From Chrysoperla carnea (Eukaryota; Arthropoda; Insecta; Neuroptera; Chrysopidae), in the NCBI RefSeq assembly GCF_905475395.1, contig NC_058337.1, forward strand, positions 11,830,983 through 11,894,982: DNA of 64,000 nt, in the 5' to 3' direction. Numbering within the stretch: position 1 is the stretch's first letter; each line of letters opens with the position of its first letter. Positions 45,401 through 63,250 of this stretch are shown in pieces. The notes under the pieces were generated by a model. The model saw only the letters and a list, made by a program, of their open reading frames with translations, searched no databases and was not told where the DNA came from. The translations under genes and the position numbers were made by a program.

Positions 45401-47370
45401 AAAAGTAATTTCTAATACGTCTTTGACTGTATTTTCGTTCTCTCTTTCATTCACAGAATCGGAGTTAGCGTGTTTTATTTTTTCGAAAAAATGTTTAACA
45501 AAAATTGTTAGTTTTAATTATTGCAAAAAATTATTGCAGCTTTGAGTCTCCATTGATTACGGAAAGTGGCCTGGGGTTCTTCGACTATTCCTTACCTGAT
45601 TTCGAAACGTGTTTTAGAATATCTTTAACACCTCCAATATGGTCGGAATGCCAATGAGTAATTATAATATCAGAAATTTCTAAATTTTCTTTTGTTATTT
45701 CACTTTTTAAATTTGTTATATATTCTGGAAAGTCTGGAGAACCCGAATCAATCAAAATTCGTCTAAAATTTAAAGTTGGTATTATATAGTCGATCCATTG
45801 ATTCAATACCTGATAGTTATAAACATATTCAAATTTCGCATGTGATTCTAGTATTGTAATCAATCGGGGTATGTTAAAATTAAATAGGAGCAAAAAAGAA
45901 AAGAAACAAGCCTTGGAGTGAGTCTGGTGCGATCCTTCCCAGTATAATAAAGAGTTATAAAAAAATAAAAATAAATACATTTTTCGATTCTTTTTTCGAT
46001 TTTCGAAAACGAAATCACTTCTCCAAATTGGGTGTTAAAGCCTCGTCCTAACAATGAAACGTAAAGATATGTTGAAAATTACGATTTCGAAAATCGGACC
46101 TATTACAATGACTTTTTATACTGGGAAGTTAAAAAGTAAAATTTTACACTTTTTACGATAGGGTTAGGTGCAGCTCAATTATGATAAAAGCTGCATGGGG
46201 GGTTAATCCTTGTGAACATGATAAAATGTTAATGAAAAGAAGAAATGGCGTATCTATTGCAATATAATTATACATTATATCTGAAATCACTACGTTAATA
46301 ATAATATAATCCAATTTGTCTATGACAAGGAATGATCGTTCAAATTCGTATATCTTATACAAAATAGTTTTATGATATCTATGTCTCAGGGTGTTTTGAA
46401 TGTGCCGAATGTTGCGTATGTACTAGAATACAAATTTTAATCAAAAAGAAAAACGTGCTTTTTGGAAATCCAAAAAAATCAATTCTGTTGGTTGTGAAAG
46501 AATTTAGTGTTCTAACATGGTGAAAATAGACTTAATGTTACCTTTTATAGGACAACACAATGGTCCTCAGGTTTTCGAGTGAGTATCGGCACTGCCGAAC
46601 CGATCCCCTAACCATAACTAACTATAAATCTTGAACTTTTAATAATATTTGTTAATTTGAACATTTGGATTTAAAATCAACATTAAAATATTATGGAATG
46701 AATCGTTTTTTCAGTTCATAAACTTCGTTTTTTATAGCTTCATGATGCTAACAAAATTTCAACATACTATATATGGAATATGTGCCCTGCTCTTCAAATT
46801 TTCTGTCAATAACACCAGTTTTGATATATCCCGGTTTTTATACATCTTTCAATATTTTCGGAGGCATAAGCGAGAAAGTCGTTGAAACAAATCTGTTACT
46901 ATCTCCCAGTCTTTTTAAGGGGAGTCATATTTTCAATATGATGTCAGGGATCCTCAATTTATCTGTAGTATTATTAACAGAAATAAAATCGATTAGTACC
47001 TAAATAGCCTTTTTTACTATTGTCACAGCACATTTAAAAGTCCGACTTTCTGTATTTTAAAGAATATTTTTATGAATAGTTTGTCCTCAATCCTCATCAT
47101 GTACTATATTTTTTCTATTTTTAAATAAATGATCTAGGTTAATTACATTTTCAGATTAATTGCAATTACAAAATTTGAACATAAAATCTACCTGAGACTT
47201 CAATTCTAATTTATATTATGTTTTGTTAAAACTTACTTCTTTCCAGTACCAATTAAATACGTATTCGTTCCTTGTAAAGTCATCGGCCCTGGATTACATC
47301 CTAGTATTCGAATAATTTTTTTTGATATTTGAGTAATTTTTGGAATATGTGCTAAAGACACTGATGCCAT
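42461..47370 (-). CDS. LACTB2: LACTB2-type metallo-beta-lactamase-fold endoribonuclease
   Basis: Four exons on the minus strand: 47370-47237, 45762-45596, 44054-43747 and 42709-42461. They join in frame to 285 aa (human about 288). LACTB2 is a single-stranded RNA endonuclease reported in mitochondria. The N-terminus [19 protein letters not shown] is diagnostic. Zinc ligands are visible: HWHSDH (81-86), TPGH (His144), [10 protein letters not shown] (Asp163) and YPAHG (His198). The common HxHxDH Arg is Ser here (HWHSDH against HWHRDH in human). The C-terminal winged-helix-like part ([13 protein letters not shown]) follows. AATAAA on the minus strand at 42451-42446 begins 10 bp past the stop codon, so the 3' UTR is very short and probably overlaps the 3' end of the capping enzyme transcript. 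Introns hold minor repeats. Confidence 0.95.
43040..43220. other. GC-richer block in intron 3 of the LACTB2 gene
   Basis: About 180 bp with base composition unlike its surroundings (GGATCCTCCTATCCTGGGAG and onward). It has the look of a transposon or SINE fragment, but I could not match it to any other copy in the window. An A-run of about 21 lies at 43459-43479. Confidence 0.4.
44932..45250. repeat. Possible short inverted-repeat element, intron 2 of LACTB2
   Basis: TATGATACCCGTAATTA at 44932 and TAATTCCGGGAGTATCATA at its right end are imperfect inverted repeats. A second internal pair (CGGGAGTC near 44983; ACTCCCGG near 45196) strengthens the symmetry. No target duplication was confirmed. 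Confidence 0.45.
45763..47236. other. Intron 1 of the LACTB2 gene
   Basis: A 1.5-kb intron without a recognised element. Minus-strand frames at 45860-46054 and 46153-46362, and a plus-strand frame at 46773-47003, show no conservation and are taken as chance. Confidence 0.5.
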
Positions 47371-47930
47371 TTCAATATTTTATTTTGTACTGCTGTACCT
47401 ATTAGACTGTTTAAACTTTAAACGTTTAATTATATGGTACAGTTTAATAATTGAAGGTTTATTTATAGATAAATCTTATCTATCTCTTGTACGTTTACAT
47501 TTTATGGTACAATTTATAGGACAAAATCATTTTAAGCTATTTTTATTAATTTCTATATTATAATTAATTTTGAATATGTAACATCTAGAAAAAATAATTC
47601 TACCGAAACGAAACTTGTCAAGAATTTACTTGCTCAAGGAGAAATGGTAAATTTTTAAAAACATATACTCTCGGCGCCAACAACTTCCCGTGGCCGATCG
47701 TGGTCGAAGGTCGTATAAAAGTTTACTGCAGTGTTTACATTATCATAGAAATTGGATAAGCACAACTTAGATGGCTTAATTAGATGGCAGTATATTTCAT
47801 TTCCAATAATTTAAATATAAATAATATTTTTAATTTTATCCTTATATTGTATTGTAAACGTAACGTGAAATTGAGTACCCGTATGTAGTCGCTGCCTAAT
47901 AAAATTTCAATTGGTAAGATTTTATGTCAA

Positions 47931-47961
47931 TTGACTTATATAGTTCAACTATATAAGTCAA
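47931..47961. repeat. 31-bp perfect palindrome
   Basis: TTGACTTATATAGTT, a single C, then the exact reverse complement of the first half. It stands alone in the intergenic region 560 bp upstream of the LACTB2 start codon. It could be a binding site for a dimeric factor or a by-product of slippage. Confidence 0.85.
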
Positions 47962-48509
47962 AGTGTATATATTCTAAATAAAAAATTTGAGTTCAGTACT
48001 CGGTACAAGATAGCGTATCCGTTACTCAGTTTTCGGTACATACGGTTTGTTACAGCTCTGAGCTCTACATCTTACATTATAGTACAAGCAGTTCAACCCG
48101 TACGGAATTCCGCTCCCGTAGCTACCGTAACCCGTGGCTACTCTGTACCGGTGGCTAAAAACAACAAAAAACAAATTTCGTATAAAAGTGGTAAAAAAAA
48201 TCAAAATTTCTTAAATTAATATTAGGAGAATATGTATTAAAAACAGTAATTATATGTATAGAGTATTAGGACAGCATCTGTAAAAACTAACATGTTTGCC
48301 TAATAAACTTATTATTTAAATTTATGATTTTTTTTTTCGTTCAAATTATTTTTCTAGCACGTCTTTTCCTAAGCGGTATATTTTTAGACTGTGAGTATAT
48401 TTTTCATCAAACCTAGACATAATAAGCTTAAACATGAGGGGTGAATAATGGAATTTTATAAAGAAATAAGGATAATGAGGGCAGGACAGAAAAAAACTTG
48501 CTAGAGTAA

Positions 48510-48784
48510 TCTATACATATAAAATGCTTTGTCGTGAATGATTGACTGATGGATCAACGCACACCCTAAACCGCTGATTGTAGAGACCTGAAACTTGAAG
48601 GATGTGTTCTTTGTATGACGTAGGCATCCAACAAGAAAGGATTTTCTGAAATTCTACTCCTTAGGGGGTGAAAAACGGAGGCAAAGTTTGTATGGGATAA
48701 TATGTTTCCTTGGTCCAATCTGCTTCAAATTTTGCATAAACATTGTTTAACAGCTGTCCAGCGAAGGGAGTGGTTCACAGCTAG
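48510..48784 (+). mobile_element. Small non-autonomous Helitron
   Basis: A 275-bp element from TCTATACATATAAAATGC to a terminal hairpin region (CCAGCGAAGGGAGTGG) and CTAG, inserted between A and T without duplication. The interior (CTTTGTCGTGAATGATTGAC and CCGCTGATTGTAGAGACCTG) is typical of short Helitron-like repeats in arthropods. No coding sequence. Confidence 0.8.
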
Positions 48785-49500
48785 TAATATATAAGATGCT
48801 ACATATACTATATCTCGTTTTCTTAGCCTCCATTCACCACAATATATTTCAGAAACCTAAAAACATTCACAGTGTTAATCGGAGCGAATTTATCAAATTG
48901 TCCATTGCTTAATGTCCAAAACTAAACATTTTTAATAAAAATTTAATAATCATTTCTAGCTTAAAATGAGTTTCTCTTTTTCATTCGGTTTCTCAACTTT
49001 GAAAATCGCCATTAATTCTTGGTTTTTTAAAACATTTAATTTTATTAAAAAATGGTGAAATGTTTTTTGTTTAAAATGGACCTATAAAAAAACCTAACAC
49101 AATTTATTCTCAACCAGAAATGTAGAATTTGCAGTTATTGAAAAAAATATCACAAAACTCGAATATATTTTTATATTCGAATTTTATTTCGAGGATCGTG
49201 GTATTTATTTCAATAACTATGTCTCAACACGAATTGAACAAAAATTCATCCTTCTAGAATTTGTTTATTAGTTTATACAAAATTACACAAGCACATAAAC
49301 TATGGTGTAATAACAGTCATATAAGAAATATGTGTAACCTTGGTGGTCCATATCGGCTATGAAACTGGTTCTGGCGACTAGAGTAAAAATAATGTATTTA
49401 TGCGCAATAATAAACTTCAGTGTTTATTGTGAACTGAAACGCTTTTATCTTGTGTTCGTTTCATCGTACCGTCTTCGTCACTTATGTCACTTTTGCCAAA

Positions 49501-55757
<6,257 letters not shown>

Positions 55758-56297
55758 TTCATGATTGAAATTTTCATAGTTCTTTCTAAATGCCGCTTTC
55801 AAATTGATAAATTGAATATGTTAAAATAAATTTATTTCGTAATAAAATTTAAATCCAAATGTTTTATTCCCATAAAGTTTTTATTGAAGTGTTGATTTTA
55901 AGTTAATTTGTAAATTATTCTTTTTCTAGTAAAAATCATAAAACTAAATAAAGTTTTTATATTTTCAAAATAGAATATTTTCATCATTTTTACTTTAAAA
56001 AATGTGGTATATAGTCTAGCCAACAAGATCAAAATGGTGAAAAATACAGATAGTGCTCTTTCTTGAAAATATGTGTGATAGTTCATTGGATTTGGAATGA
56101 TGTCTAGAAAAATGTACCGAAAGCGTTTATTAACAATTATAGATGAAGAAAAGAAGGTATTTCTAAAATAGCAATTGCTAAATAACAAAAATTTCTCACT
56201 TTCGTCTTCAAAGTAAACTAAAAAAAAAAAAAAAAAATATAAACAATTGGTGTAAATTTTTTTGGCTTCGGGAAAGGAGCCCTTCTATATATATATA

Positions 56298-57186
56298 CAG
56301 GGTGTCCTGGAAGTACCGCACGCTTTTCTTGCATCAGATAAAAAATGAAATTCTAAGACGAAAATTTCTCTTCCATTTTTTGGTTTGCTGACTTTCCATT
56401 TTCACGGATAGTCAGCTCTTAATTAAAGTAGGCAGCCAATCAGAAACTCAATTCTGACTCAGATTGAATAACGAATGATTTTTGATACTTTAAAAATAAA
56501 TTATTAAATAATTATTATTGTTAATAAAAAAAAGTATTGAATAATTGATTTTGATAGAAATAATTTAAGCTCTCGGCTCAAACTGAATACTTGATAATTT
56601 TTGTAACGCTTAAAAATATTGATGCTACGAGCAAAATTTTGGTATATGTGTTCATAAAATCATCTAATTAGTCCATTTACGGTTGTCTGTCTGCCCGTCT
56701 GTCTGCGTGTGTACACGATAACTCAAAAACGAAAAAAGATATACAGCTGACATTTTTATAGCATGCTTAGGGCGTAAAAAGTTAGTTCGAGTTGTATAGT
56801 ATGTATTATATGGGAATATTAGTTATGTATGTGTGACATGCATGTATGTGTAATGTGAGAGTGTAATCAACACTGTCTATGCATGGTATTTCAACAATTA
56901 ACTCAGTCAATTGTTTGTTTTCTCTTGTTTTTCTTTCTTTTAATAACAATAATAATAATTGAATAATTTATTTTTAATCTTATCAAAAATCATTCATTAG
57001 TCAGTCTCAGTCAGAGTCGAGTGGTTTTAATTTTTAGTTACAACGTTTCTGATTGGCTTCCCATTTTAATTAATAGCTAACTAACTATCCGTGCATCGGG
57101 TCAAAAAATGGAAGTTAACTTTTCGCCTTATAATTTTATTTTCTAGCTGATGCAACAAAAGCGTGCGCTATTTACGGGTCACCCTG
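56298..57186. mobile_element. Family D long-TIR element with a nested repeat
   Basis: An 889-bp element with ends CAGGGTGTCCTGGAAGTACC and TTACGGGTCACCCTG, each next to TA. The arms run about 230-250 bp (GTGCGGTACTT-like ends, then CTTTCCATTTTCACGG and its partner). A minus-strand family A repeat (56600-56933) sits in the loop. No transposase is present. It is probably mobilised by a Tc1/mariner-type enzyme, judging only from the TA flanks. Confidence 0.8.
56600..56933 (-). repeat. Interspersed repeat family A, reverse copy inside family D
   Basis: Reverse complement of the family: it starts with the 3' section (AGGTGATTTTATGAACAC-like) and ends CAATTGTTTGTTTTCTCTTG, which is the family's 5' end. 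The GGTTTACAAGATGGGTCCTA block in the middle is deleted. Confidence 0.8.
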
Positions 57187-57379
57187 TATATATAGCTATA
57201 TATAGTTAACAAGATCACGGCATAAGAGTTTAAAAAATTTTAATACTTTGTTTATAATAATTTTTTGAGTTAACAAAAAATGAAAAATTCAAGTAATATT
57301 GTGAAAATTTATCATCATATTACTGTTTTTGCATTAATAAAAGACATTTATTAATACAATAAAAGTATAATCGGGAATT

Positions 57380-57880
57380 TTTTAGGTCGCCGATCAAGAT
57401 TCCGAAGTCGGAATCCCGATATACTTCAACTCTCTATGACATAATTGATAATTTCATCGAATATTTACAGAATATGCTATTTTGTACCAGAAGGGGCGGA
57501 TTACGACAGGAGTATGCCGAAGGTGGGAGTATACCGAAATTTTGATTCCGGAATCGTGATCAACGGCCCCAAAACCCCCGAGTATACTTTTTTGGCTCAT
57601 TTTGTTGAATATTTACAGAATATTGCTGTTTTAGACTAGCGGAGTGAATTACCCCAGGATGGGAGATTATATCGAAATTCTGAGTACGGAATCATGAGCA
57701 GCAACCCCAAAAATTCGCGGTTTTTGTTTTTCGAGTTCTGGCTTTGGAATCGTTTTCAGCGACACTAAAAAACGTCGAGAATACTTTTTTGGTTCATTTG
57801 TCGAATATTTACATAATGTTGCTGGTTTAGACCCGCGGAAGGCGAATTACCCCACGAGTGGGTATATCATTTTGCTGAAT
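57380..57880. repeat. Degenerate tandem repeat, about three units
   Basis: The phrase CGAATATTTACAGAATAT (with variants) followed by TGCTGTTTTAGAC and GAATTACCCCA recurs near 57460, 57607 and 57798, with spacings of about 150 and 190 bp. Intervening stretches such as TTCCGGAATC also repeat. It has no coding capacity and looks like an old satellite fragment. Confidence 0.6.
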
Positions 57881-58149
57881 ATTTTCAAAGTTTAAAAATT
57901 TTTACCTTAGTAATGGATTCCAATAATTGCCCTATTTGGCTAACAGCAATGGCTATACTCATTTTACATTTTTTCTTCTAAAATCACTACTGTAAATTAA
58001 CTACTTCAATATAAAAAAAAAATTTTTTTACAATTATTGCCTTGAAAAATTTTTTTTCTTAAAAACAATTTTTAATCATTTATAATAGTTTATTTAATAT
58101 TTCTATTGTTTAAATAATTAGTGAAAATTTTTTTTGGCATTATCAGTCT
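57881..58149. other. AT-rich DNA, nothing recognised
   Basis: T-rich and A-rich stretch between the degenerate repeat and the piggyBac relic. No piggyBac terminal repeat or TTAA junction could be assigned. Confidence 0.4.
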
Positions 58150-59660
58150 TAATCATTCTTAGCCAGGTCTTCAGTTTCCTGGATCCTGGCGTTCGCACTC
58201 ACAGCATAACTAACTTTTTTTGGTAAATGAACATCATGCTGTGGTGGGGTGATTTCAATTTCGACAATTTCAGAAACTCTTTGTCGCAACGTTTTCTGTA
58301 AAGTAGGAAGCATCTAACGTTCTTGTAATCATGGATCAATTAAACTCATTCCTAACTGTTTTAGAAAAGATTTTCGATTGTTGGTTCTCTTTTCTCTCCA
58401 CAGTGGATTTGAAAGGGAAAACAAAACCATTGCATTTATTCCACTAGCATCAAGTATATTGAAAAAAATTCGTAAGGGTCAACGTCTGGTCTTCCGTGAG
58501 GTAGTGTACGAATGACAGAGCTGATCGAATGTATATGTTCCTCCCTTCGTTTCATTATACGAATGTATAATATTGGGCTTCCCAGTAACGGCATTTAGAG
58601 TCATCAGAATGTAATGTTGACACAAAAGTATAATTTAGTTTGGTTTAGGAGTGTATGAAACAAGAGTTTTATTTTTGTAAAAAGCAAATAGTAATGAACC
58701 TACTTCTTTTTTTGTGACAAAGGTAACTGGTATTTCTCTTTCATTCTTTCTCAAAGTTCCTAGGAGAGTTAATTTAAACTGTTGTAACATTTGTTCAGCT
58801 AAGGAAATTGACGTAAACCAATTGTCTATTGTGATGTTTCGATTGGTTCCATGTATTGGTTGTGAAAGTTTTCGAACATAATAAGCCGGTACTGATTCAT
58901 TGTTTTCTGTAGTTACTTTTCCAACGTAAAAAATATGTTTTTGAATCATTCAGCATTATTATTTCTAGCCATGTTTATTAAGAACGGAAAGTTTCTTCCG
59001 TATCCTACAGGCTGTTCATCTACAGTACAGTATTCATATGGTGTGCAATACGATTTACATTCACAAACGTGTCGAATAGTCCCCGTATAGGTGAAAATTT
59101 ATCAACTAATCTTCTTTCGGCTCTAGTTTCTTTACTATCAAATCTCACACATAATGCTATAAATTGAACTCGCCGCTGTGACATTGTCGCCCGAAAAATT
59201 CCATTTCCAAATACTGACCAAAGTTTGTCTAAGTTACAGTTTGATATACGTAATAATGCACTTGCTAAAAATAACAGGCCTATAAAAGCCTTCACTTCTG
59301 TTTTAGTTATTGGTCTTGTGTAACTCTGCTTTCTAATATCATTGCACTTACGAGTAATTTCTTCATTTGTGTGTAAAATATATCATTGATTTGTTCATTA
59401 AATAATAAATTCCAAGCTTGTTCAGGAGATTGATCTGTTCTAGCTTCTCCTTTGGGGCCAGGTAAATGTAATACAATGTTTTCTCATCGTGTACGACCCT
59501 GCCTTGCTGGTGCTTGTGTGCTCCGCCGATGACTATTTTCCCCCAGTAAACTAGGAATATTTTTTCTAACTGGTTCATCAACTACTTCGTCTTCATCTTC
59601 GCTTTGTTCACTGTTGCTATCTGTTCTTGTTCTTGAAAGTTTTCGTTTCTGTCTATTCAT
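58150..59660 (-). pseudogene. Decayed piggyBac-type transposase
   Basis: Reads from 59660 down. An N-terminal acidic stretch (SEQSEDEDEVVDEP) is followed, after a frame change near 59490, by ENIVLHLPGPKG and then the DDE_Tnp_1_7 core: KAFIGLLFLASALLRIS, MSQRRVQFIALCVRFDS and DKFSPIRGLFDTFVN. A second frame change near 59025 precedes TVDEQPVGYGRN (first catalytic Asp, 59018-59020). Next come ITIDNWFTSISLAEQ (second Asp, near 58830) and, after another stop, KGGTYTFDQLC, where the third catalytic Asp of the usual GGVD box is replaced. A stop replaces the Trp of the SRKTRRW block. It cannot make an active transposase. Part of the sequence is AT-rich like its surroundings. The terminal repeats were not found. 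Confidence 0.88.
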
Positions 59661-59938
59661 ATTACAGTCAGAAATTAAGCAACGAATTCTATATATCTTT
59701 TTAGTACACGATTTCAGGGATACATTTTAGATTTTTATTTTCTAACTTCAAATTTTGTTATGTCATATGGTCTGTTATTGCACACATGTTACAAAAATTA
59801 ATAATATTTTGATTTTTTTTTAAATTTATTGTGCGTGCACTAAACATAGTGGTGTGACGGTTACCCTTTGAGAGTTTTTGACAGATCGAGATTTCCCCCA
59901 CAGCTCATCATAGTCTTTCCAAAAGCCATTTGTTTCAC

Positions 59939-61600
59939 TCAAAAGGCTGTAAAATTTGCTGGAATATGGCGATAAATTTCAACCGGAAAATATTTATTGT
60001 TCTGAATCAGAATTTCATCTGGTATATTCGTTAAATGAATCCCCGCTGGAAACTTTGATATAAAAACTTGAAATAAATCTTCCACGTCAAAAATTAAAAG
60101 TTTACTTGATGTTTTTTTAACATTTACTTCTGATTTACATTTATCTATCCTTAAATATGGCTTTTTCATTCAGATATTTCTTGAAATGTCTTTCAACAAA
60201 TTTTTTTTAAAGTTAACAATAATGGATGGCTCTTCGAAATAATCTGTTACTCGTGTTTCTTCTTTATTTATTCCACATTTTAAACAAGTTTTAGTGGTAA
60301 CTAAAGGGGGGTCATCATTTAAAAGAGAGTTCACTAATAATGTTAAAGACCCATAACAATTCATGTGGTTGTTCTGTATGGGAAATGATGACCGTAATAT
60401 CTCCACTCGTTTCTTATACAAAGATTGACTCACTCCTTCTGTTGCGAATGTTTTTCACAAAACTAAAAATTTGTGAATTTGATACATCGACTGTTAATTT
60501 AAAAATGTTATAATATCAGTAAGCAGTGGTAAACACTTCGACAATTGTCTCAAATGCACATGTGTTTTGGACAAATATAGGATTATTTTCGATGGTAACC
60601 ACTTAAAAGTTATTGCCGTTAAGCAAGATTTGGTCTTTATGACTATATATTCTGTCAATGCTTGGACAGGCAGTCAAATATTTGACCCTTTTAATTTGTT
60701 GTTGTTTTTTTTTTTTTTTGAACTATGTTGAACCCATTTTTTTTATTGTTCTCTAGTAAATCTTCCTCTTCGTTTAATTTTTTTATTTCTTTAGCATCAA
60801 AATTTTTTCCAAACCAATTTTCTTGAATATTTAAATAAGGTTTGCTGTGGCCTTGTTTTACACGTATTTGTTTTTGCTCTACAGCAGCACTTTCTCGACC
60901 TCTTTTTACTGCCGCTCTTTCCAACTTTGAAATAGATTCAATTGTATCTGTGGTGTTTGTTAGAAAAATTTTGCTAACACAATTTTGATATATATTTTGA
61001 GAAAAACTCAATATGGCCGTACAATCATCAACTCTCTAAGTGCTTGTAGCTTCGCACATTGTTTTCGTCACTACTTAAATTAAAAAGTTTTATTTTGCCT
61101 AACAAATTATTTCCTTTTTTTTTTGCAAACAACATCGTTGACTGAATCGTCGGTTTCATCGTATTGACTCAGGGCAACAATGAAAATTTATAGCACCAAC
61201 TCAGATAAATCGTCTATATTGTCACATGTAGACATTATTGCCAAACTTCGAACAAAAAAGTCTTTTGTTTGTGGCAATTTGTTTTTAAAAACATATTTGT
61301 GAAATATTATTTTCACTAAATGGGCGATATCTATCCTTAAATAGCATTTCAAAAGATGTTGCAACTGCTCTCCACGAAGCCAACAATTTTCTAAGTTCCG
61401 CTCATTGAATGCTAAAGAAGTTGTATTCAGCAAAGCATGTGAATAATCGCAATGCACTGCTGGAGGTCTTGGAGCACTCACTATCTCTGAGAATTTCACG
61501 CAACCAGTAACAGATATAGTTAGTGTCTTGTTTTTCCGGCACCATTTGAAACAATGGTTGTATTTCATTTTCCCCCTTTATTATAATTTGGTACAAAAAA
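59939..61600 (-). pseudogene. Fragments of a MULE-like transposase with a USP-like tail
   Basis: Minus-strand frames in order. 61596-61188 contains KGENEIQPLFQMVPEKQDT, then (next frame) HCDYSHALLNTTSLAFN and YLRIDIAHLVKI. 61011-60691 contains LNIQENWFGKNFD. 60433-60170 contains NHMNCYGSLTLLVNSLL and a CLKCG knuckle. 60169-59939 contains FPAGIHLTNIPDEI. The first block resembles the catalytic region of MULE-type proteins that are repeated in many insect genomes (an Asp near an ALLNA phrase, then R-I-D-I-A-H). The last blocks resemble the ubiquitin-protease-like tail some of those proteins carry. The assignment rests on remembered family patterns. Frameshifts and stops show that it is dead. 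An alternative is an unrelated host-derived multigene family. Confidence 0.4.
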
Positions 61601-61976
61601 ATGTGTCAGTTTTCTCTATTTCTTTTTACTCACGATTTTATTAATGTGCCGGTGGCGTCAATTTTTATTTGTTTGTAATGTTTAATTAAATTTTTATAAA
61701 GAAACATTTGCATTGGGGTGCAATAACAAACATAAAACCTATCCTTCCCAATTTCCTTAATGTACCCCGGCATACTTTAAAAAATAAATTGATTCGACAG
61801 GATTTCGCTCAGTACCAATGCCCAATTTTTGGTTAGTCTCTTCTTTAAACTTTCTCAAAGTGTCCCTACGGAGAATATGAGGTGGCTCATGGTCCCCGAA
61901 GGACATGTCACTGATCGCCTCGTTGCGCCATAGCCGTTGAAACCAACTTTTATTTTTTTCGTTAGTTAAACAAATT

Positions 61977-62011
<35 letters not shown>

Positions 62012-62119
62012 ACGATTCCAAAGTACCAACGATTACGGCAAGAAATGCACACTTTTTCACTTTAAAATAGTAATTATGGTTTTTTTTCTTTAAAAATCTT
62101 GAATCCATAAAAATTATGG
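61601..62119. other. Sequence between transposon relics, poly-T tract
   Basis: A pure T-run of about 30 lies at 61978-62007. On the minus strand this would be a poly-A tail, possibly of a retroposed copy. No gene was recognised. Confidence 0.45.
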
Positions 62120-62390
62120 TGGTCAAACGAAAATTGTGAGTGGTCAAAAGTGGTCCTACGATTTTGAACCGACAATTAAATTAAATTTCGTTCATAGGGG
62201 TGCTACCATGTTATTTTCCCTATGATGATCATGGTGGTGGCTACGAGAAATAAAATTTTGAATCGTGAACTTATAATTTCCGAACGGAGGGCTGTCAAAC
62301 GAAAATTGAGGCTGGCCAAGAGTGGCCTTACGATGGTCCAACGATTAAGTTCACAAAGAACGTAAAATTCGTTCATGGGGTATCATCTTC
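62120..62390. repeat. Diverged two-copy duplication
   Basis: TCAAACGAAAATTG, then GGTC/GGCC AA(A/G)AGTGG(T/C)C(C/T)TACGAT and TTCGTTCAT(A/G)GGG occur in the same order at about 62123-62200 and about 62294-62382. The unit is about 170 bp, and the copies differ by many substitutions. Confidence 0.55.
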
Positions 62391-62579
62391 ACAAACCTAA
62401 AGGCATCGATAAACTCATTGATTTGTATATATTTTGAACTTCACTCTGAATCATCTACAACATCACAACCGCAGCATCTATTTCCGTGTAATTCTGTATC
62501 TTCCTCCTGATTTTCCTCCTCATCCTGATAATTTTGAACAATTTTTTCAACGGTAAGAGTTCTGACCTGTGTAATCCAT

Positions 62580-63127
62580 TATGTTTATTTTTTTTTGTTA
62601 CGTTGTCAACCACACGTTGTCGGATCGTATGAAATGCACGATTCTTCTGTTGCATTCTCCCACATCGTATTTATGAATTTTGCACGTAAAATTTTTTGAG
62701 ATAACGATTTCCAACAAGGAGGTCACTTGCTCAAATTGAAGTTTATTATACTCTGATAAAATTTATCATTATTGTTGGTACTAGCGGAAATTTGTTTAAA
62801 TAATTCAAATCTCGCTTTATTAACGCTATTGTTATGGATTGTATAAAGTTCGTTCGTAAATTTTTGGAGTGCATCTGTTTTTTCTTTATCATAAATTTCG
62901 TCTGTTCCTGTAAGATTTATTTTGAAAAACATGTTGGTATTCCCTGTAAAGGTCTGGCAACCATGCAAAGCTCGGAAAAGTGAAGAGCCTAATTTTTCAG
63001 CGGTTTTTGTACAGTTAACGTATCCAAGTACGTTACTTTTATTGGTCATCCATATTTTTAGACTGTCAAATTTATGGATATTGCCAAGACAAATAATTAA
63101 GACGTTCGTATCTACTGATTTAATCAT
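62580..63127 (-). pseudogene. PIN/XPG-like domain repeat protein fragment
   Basis: The minus-strand frame 63127-62723 reads MIKSVDTNVLIICLGNIHKF, then KLGSSLFRALHGCQTFTGNT and FELFKQISA. After a stop, PPCWKSLSQKILRAKF and INTMWENA follow. The D-T-x-V-L and LxxLHxxTGC-like blocks resemble the flap-nuclease-like (PIN/XPG) core of a large repeated protein family in insect genomes, which also ends with an LPPC block before a LRxxYI/W-N-N-A motif. The acidic active site is degraded (G-N for G-C-D). The N-terminal half is missing. It is probably part of a mobile or multicopy gene, no longer functional. The assignment rests on family memory only. Confidence 0.4.
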
Positions 63128-63250
63128 AATGTTTGAGTTTCTTTAACATTTCATTGAATAGAAAAAGATGCGTGACCCGCCTCTTCATGATAACATAAAT
63201 ATTGTCGGGTTGAAATAAATAGACTTGAACAGTTTGCATTAAATAAAGGA

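Larger units (their letters stand above)
47371..49500. other. Divergent intergenic region between LACTB2 and NDUFV1
   Basis: This 2.1-kb region must hold both promoters, because the two genes are transcribed away from each other. It also contains the 31-bp palindrome at 47931 and the small Helitron at 48510. A CGGTAC-rich segment at about 47995-48150 stands out as less AT-rich but is unexplained. Confidence 0.5.
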
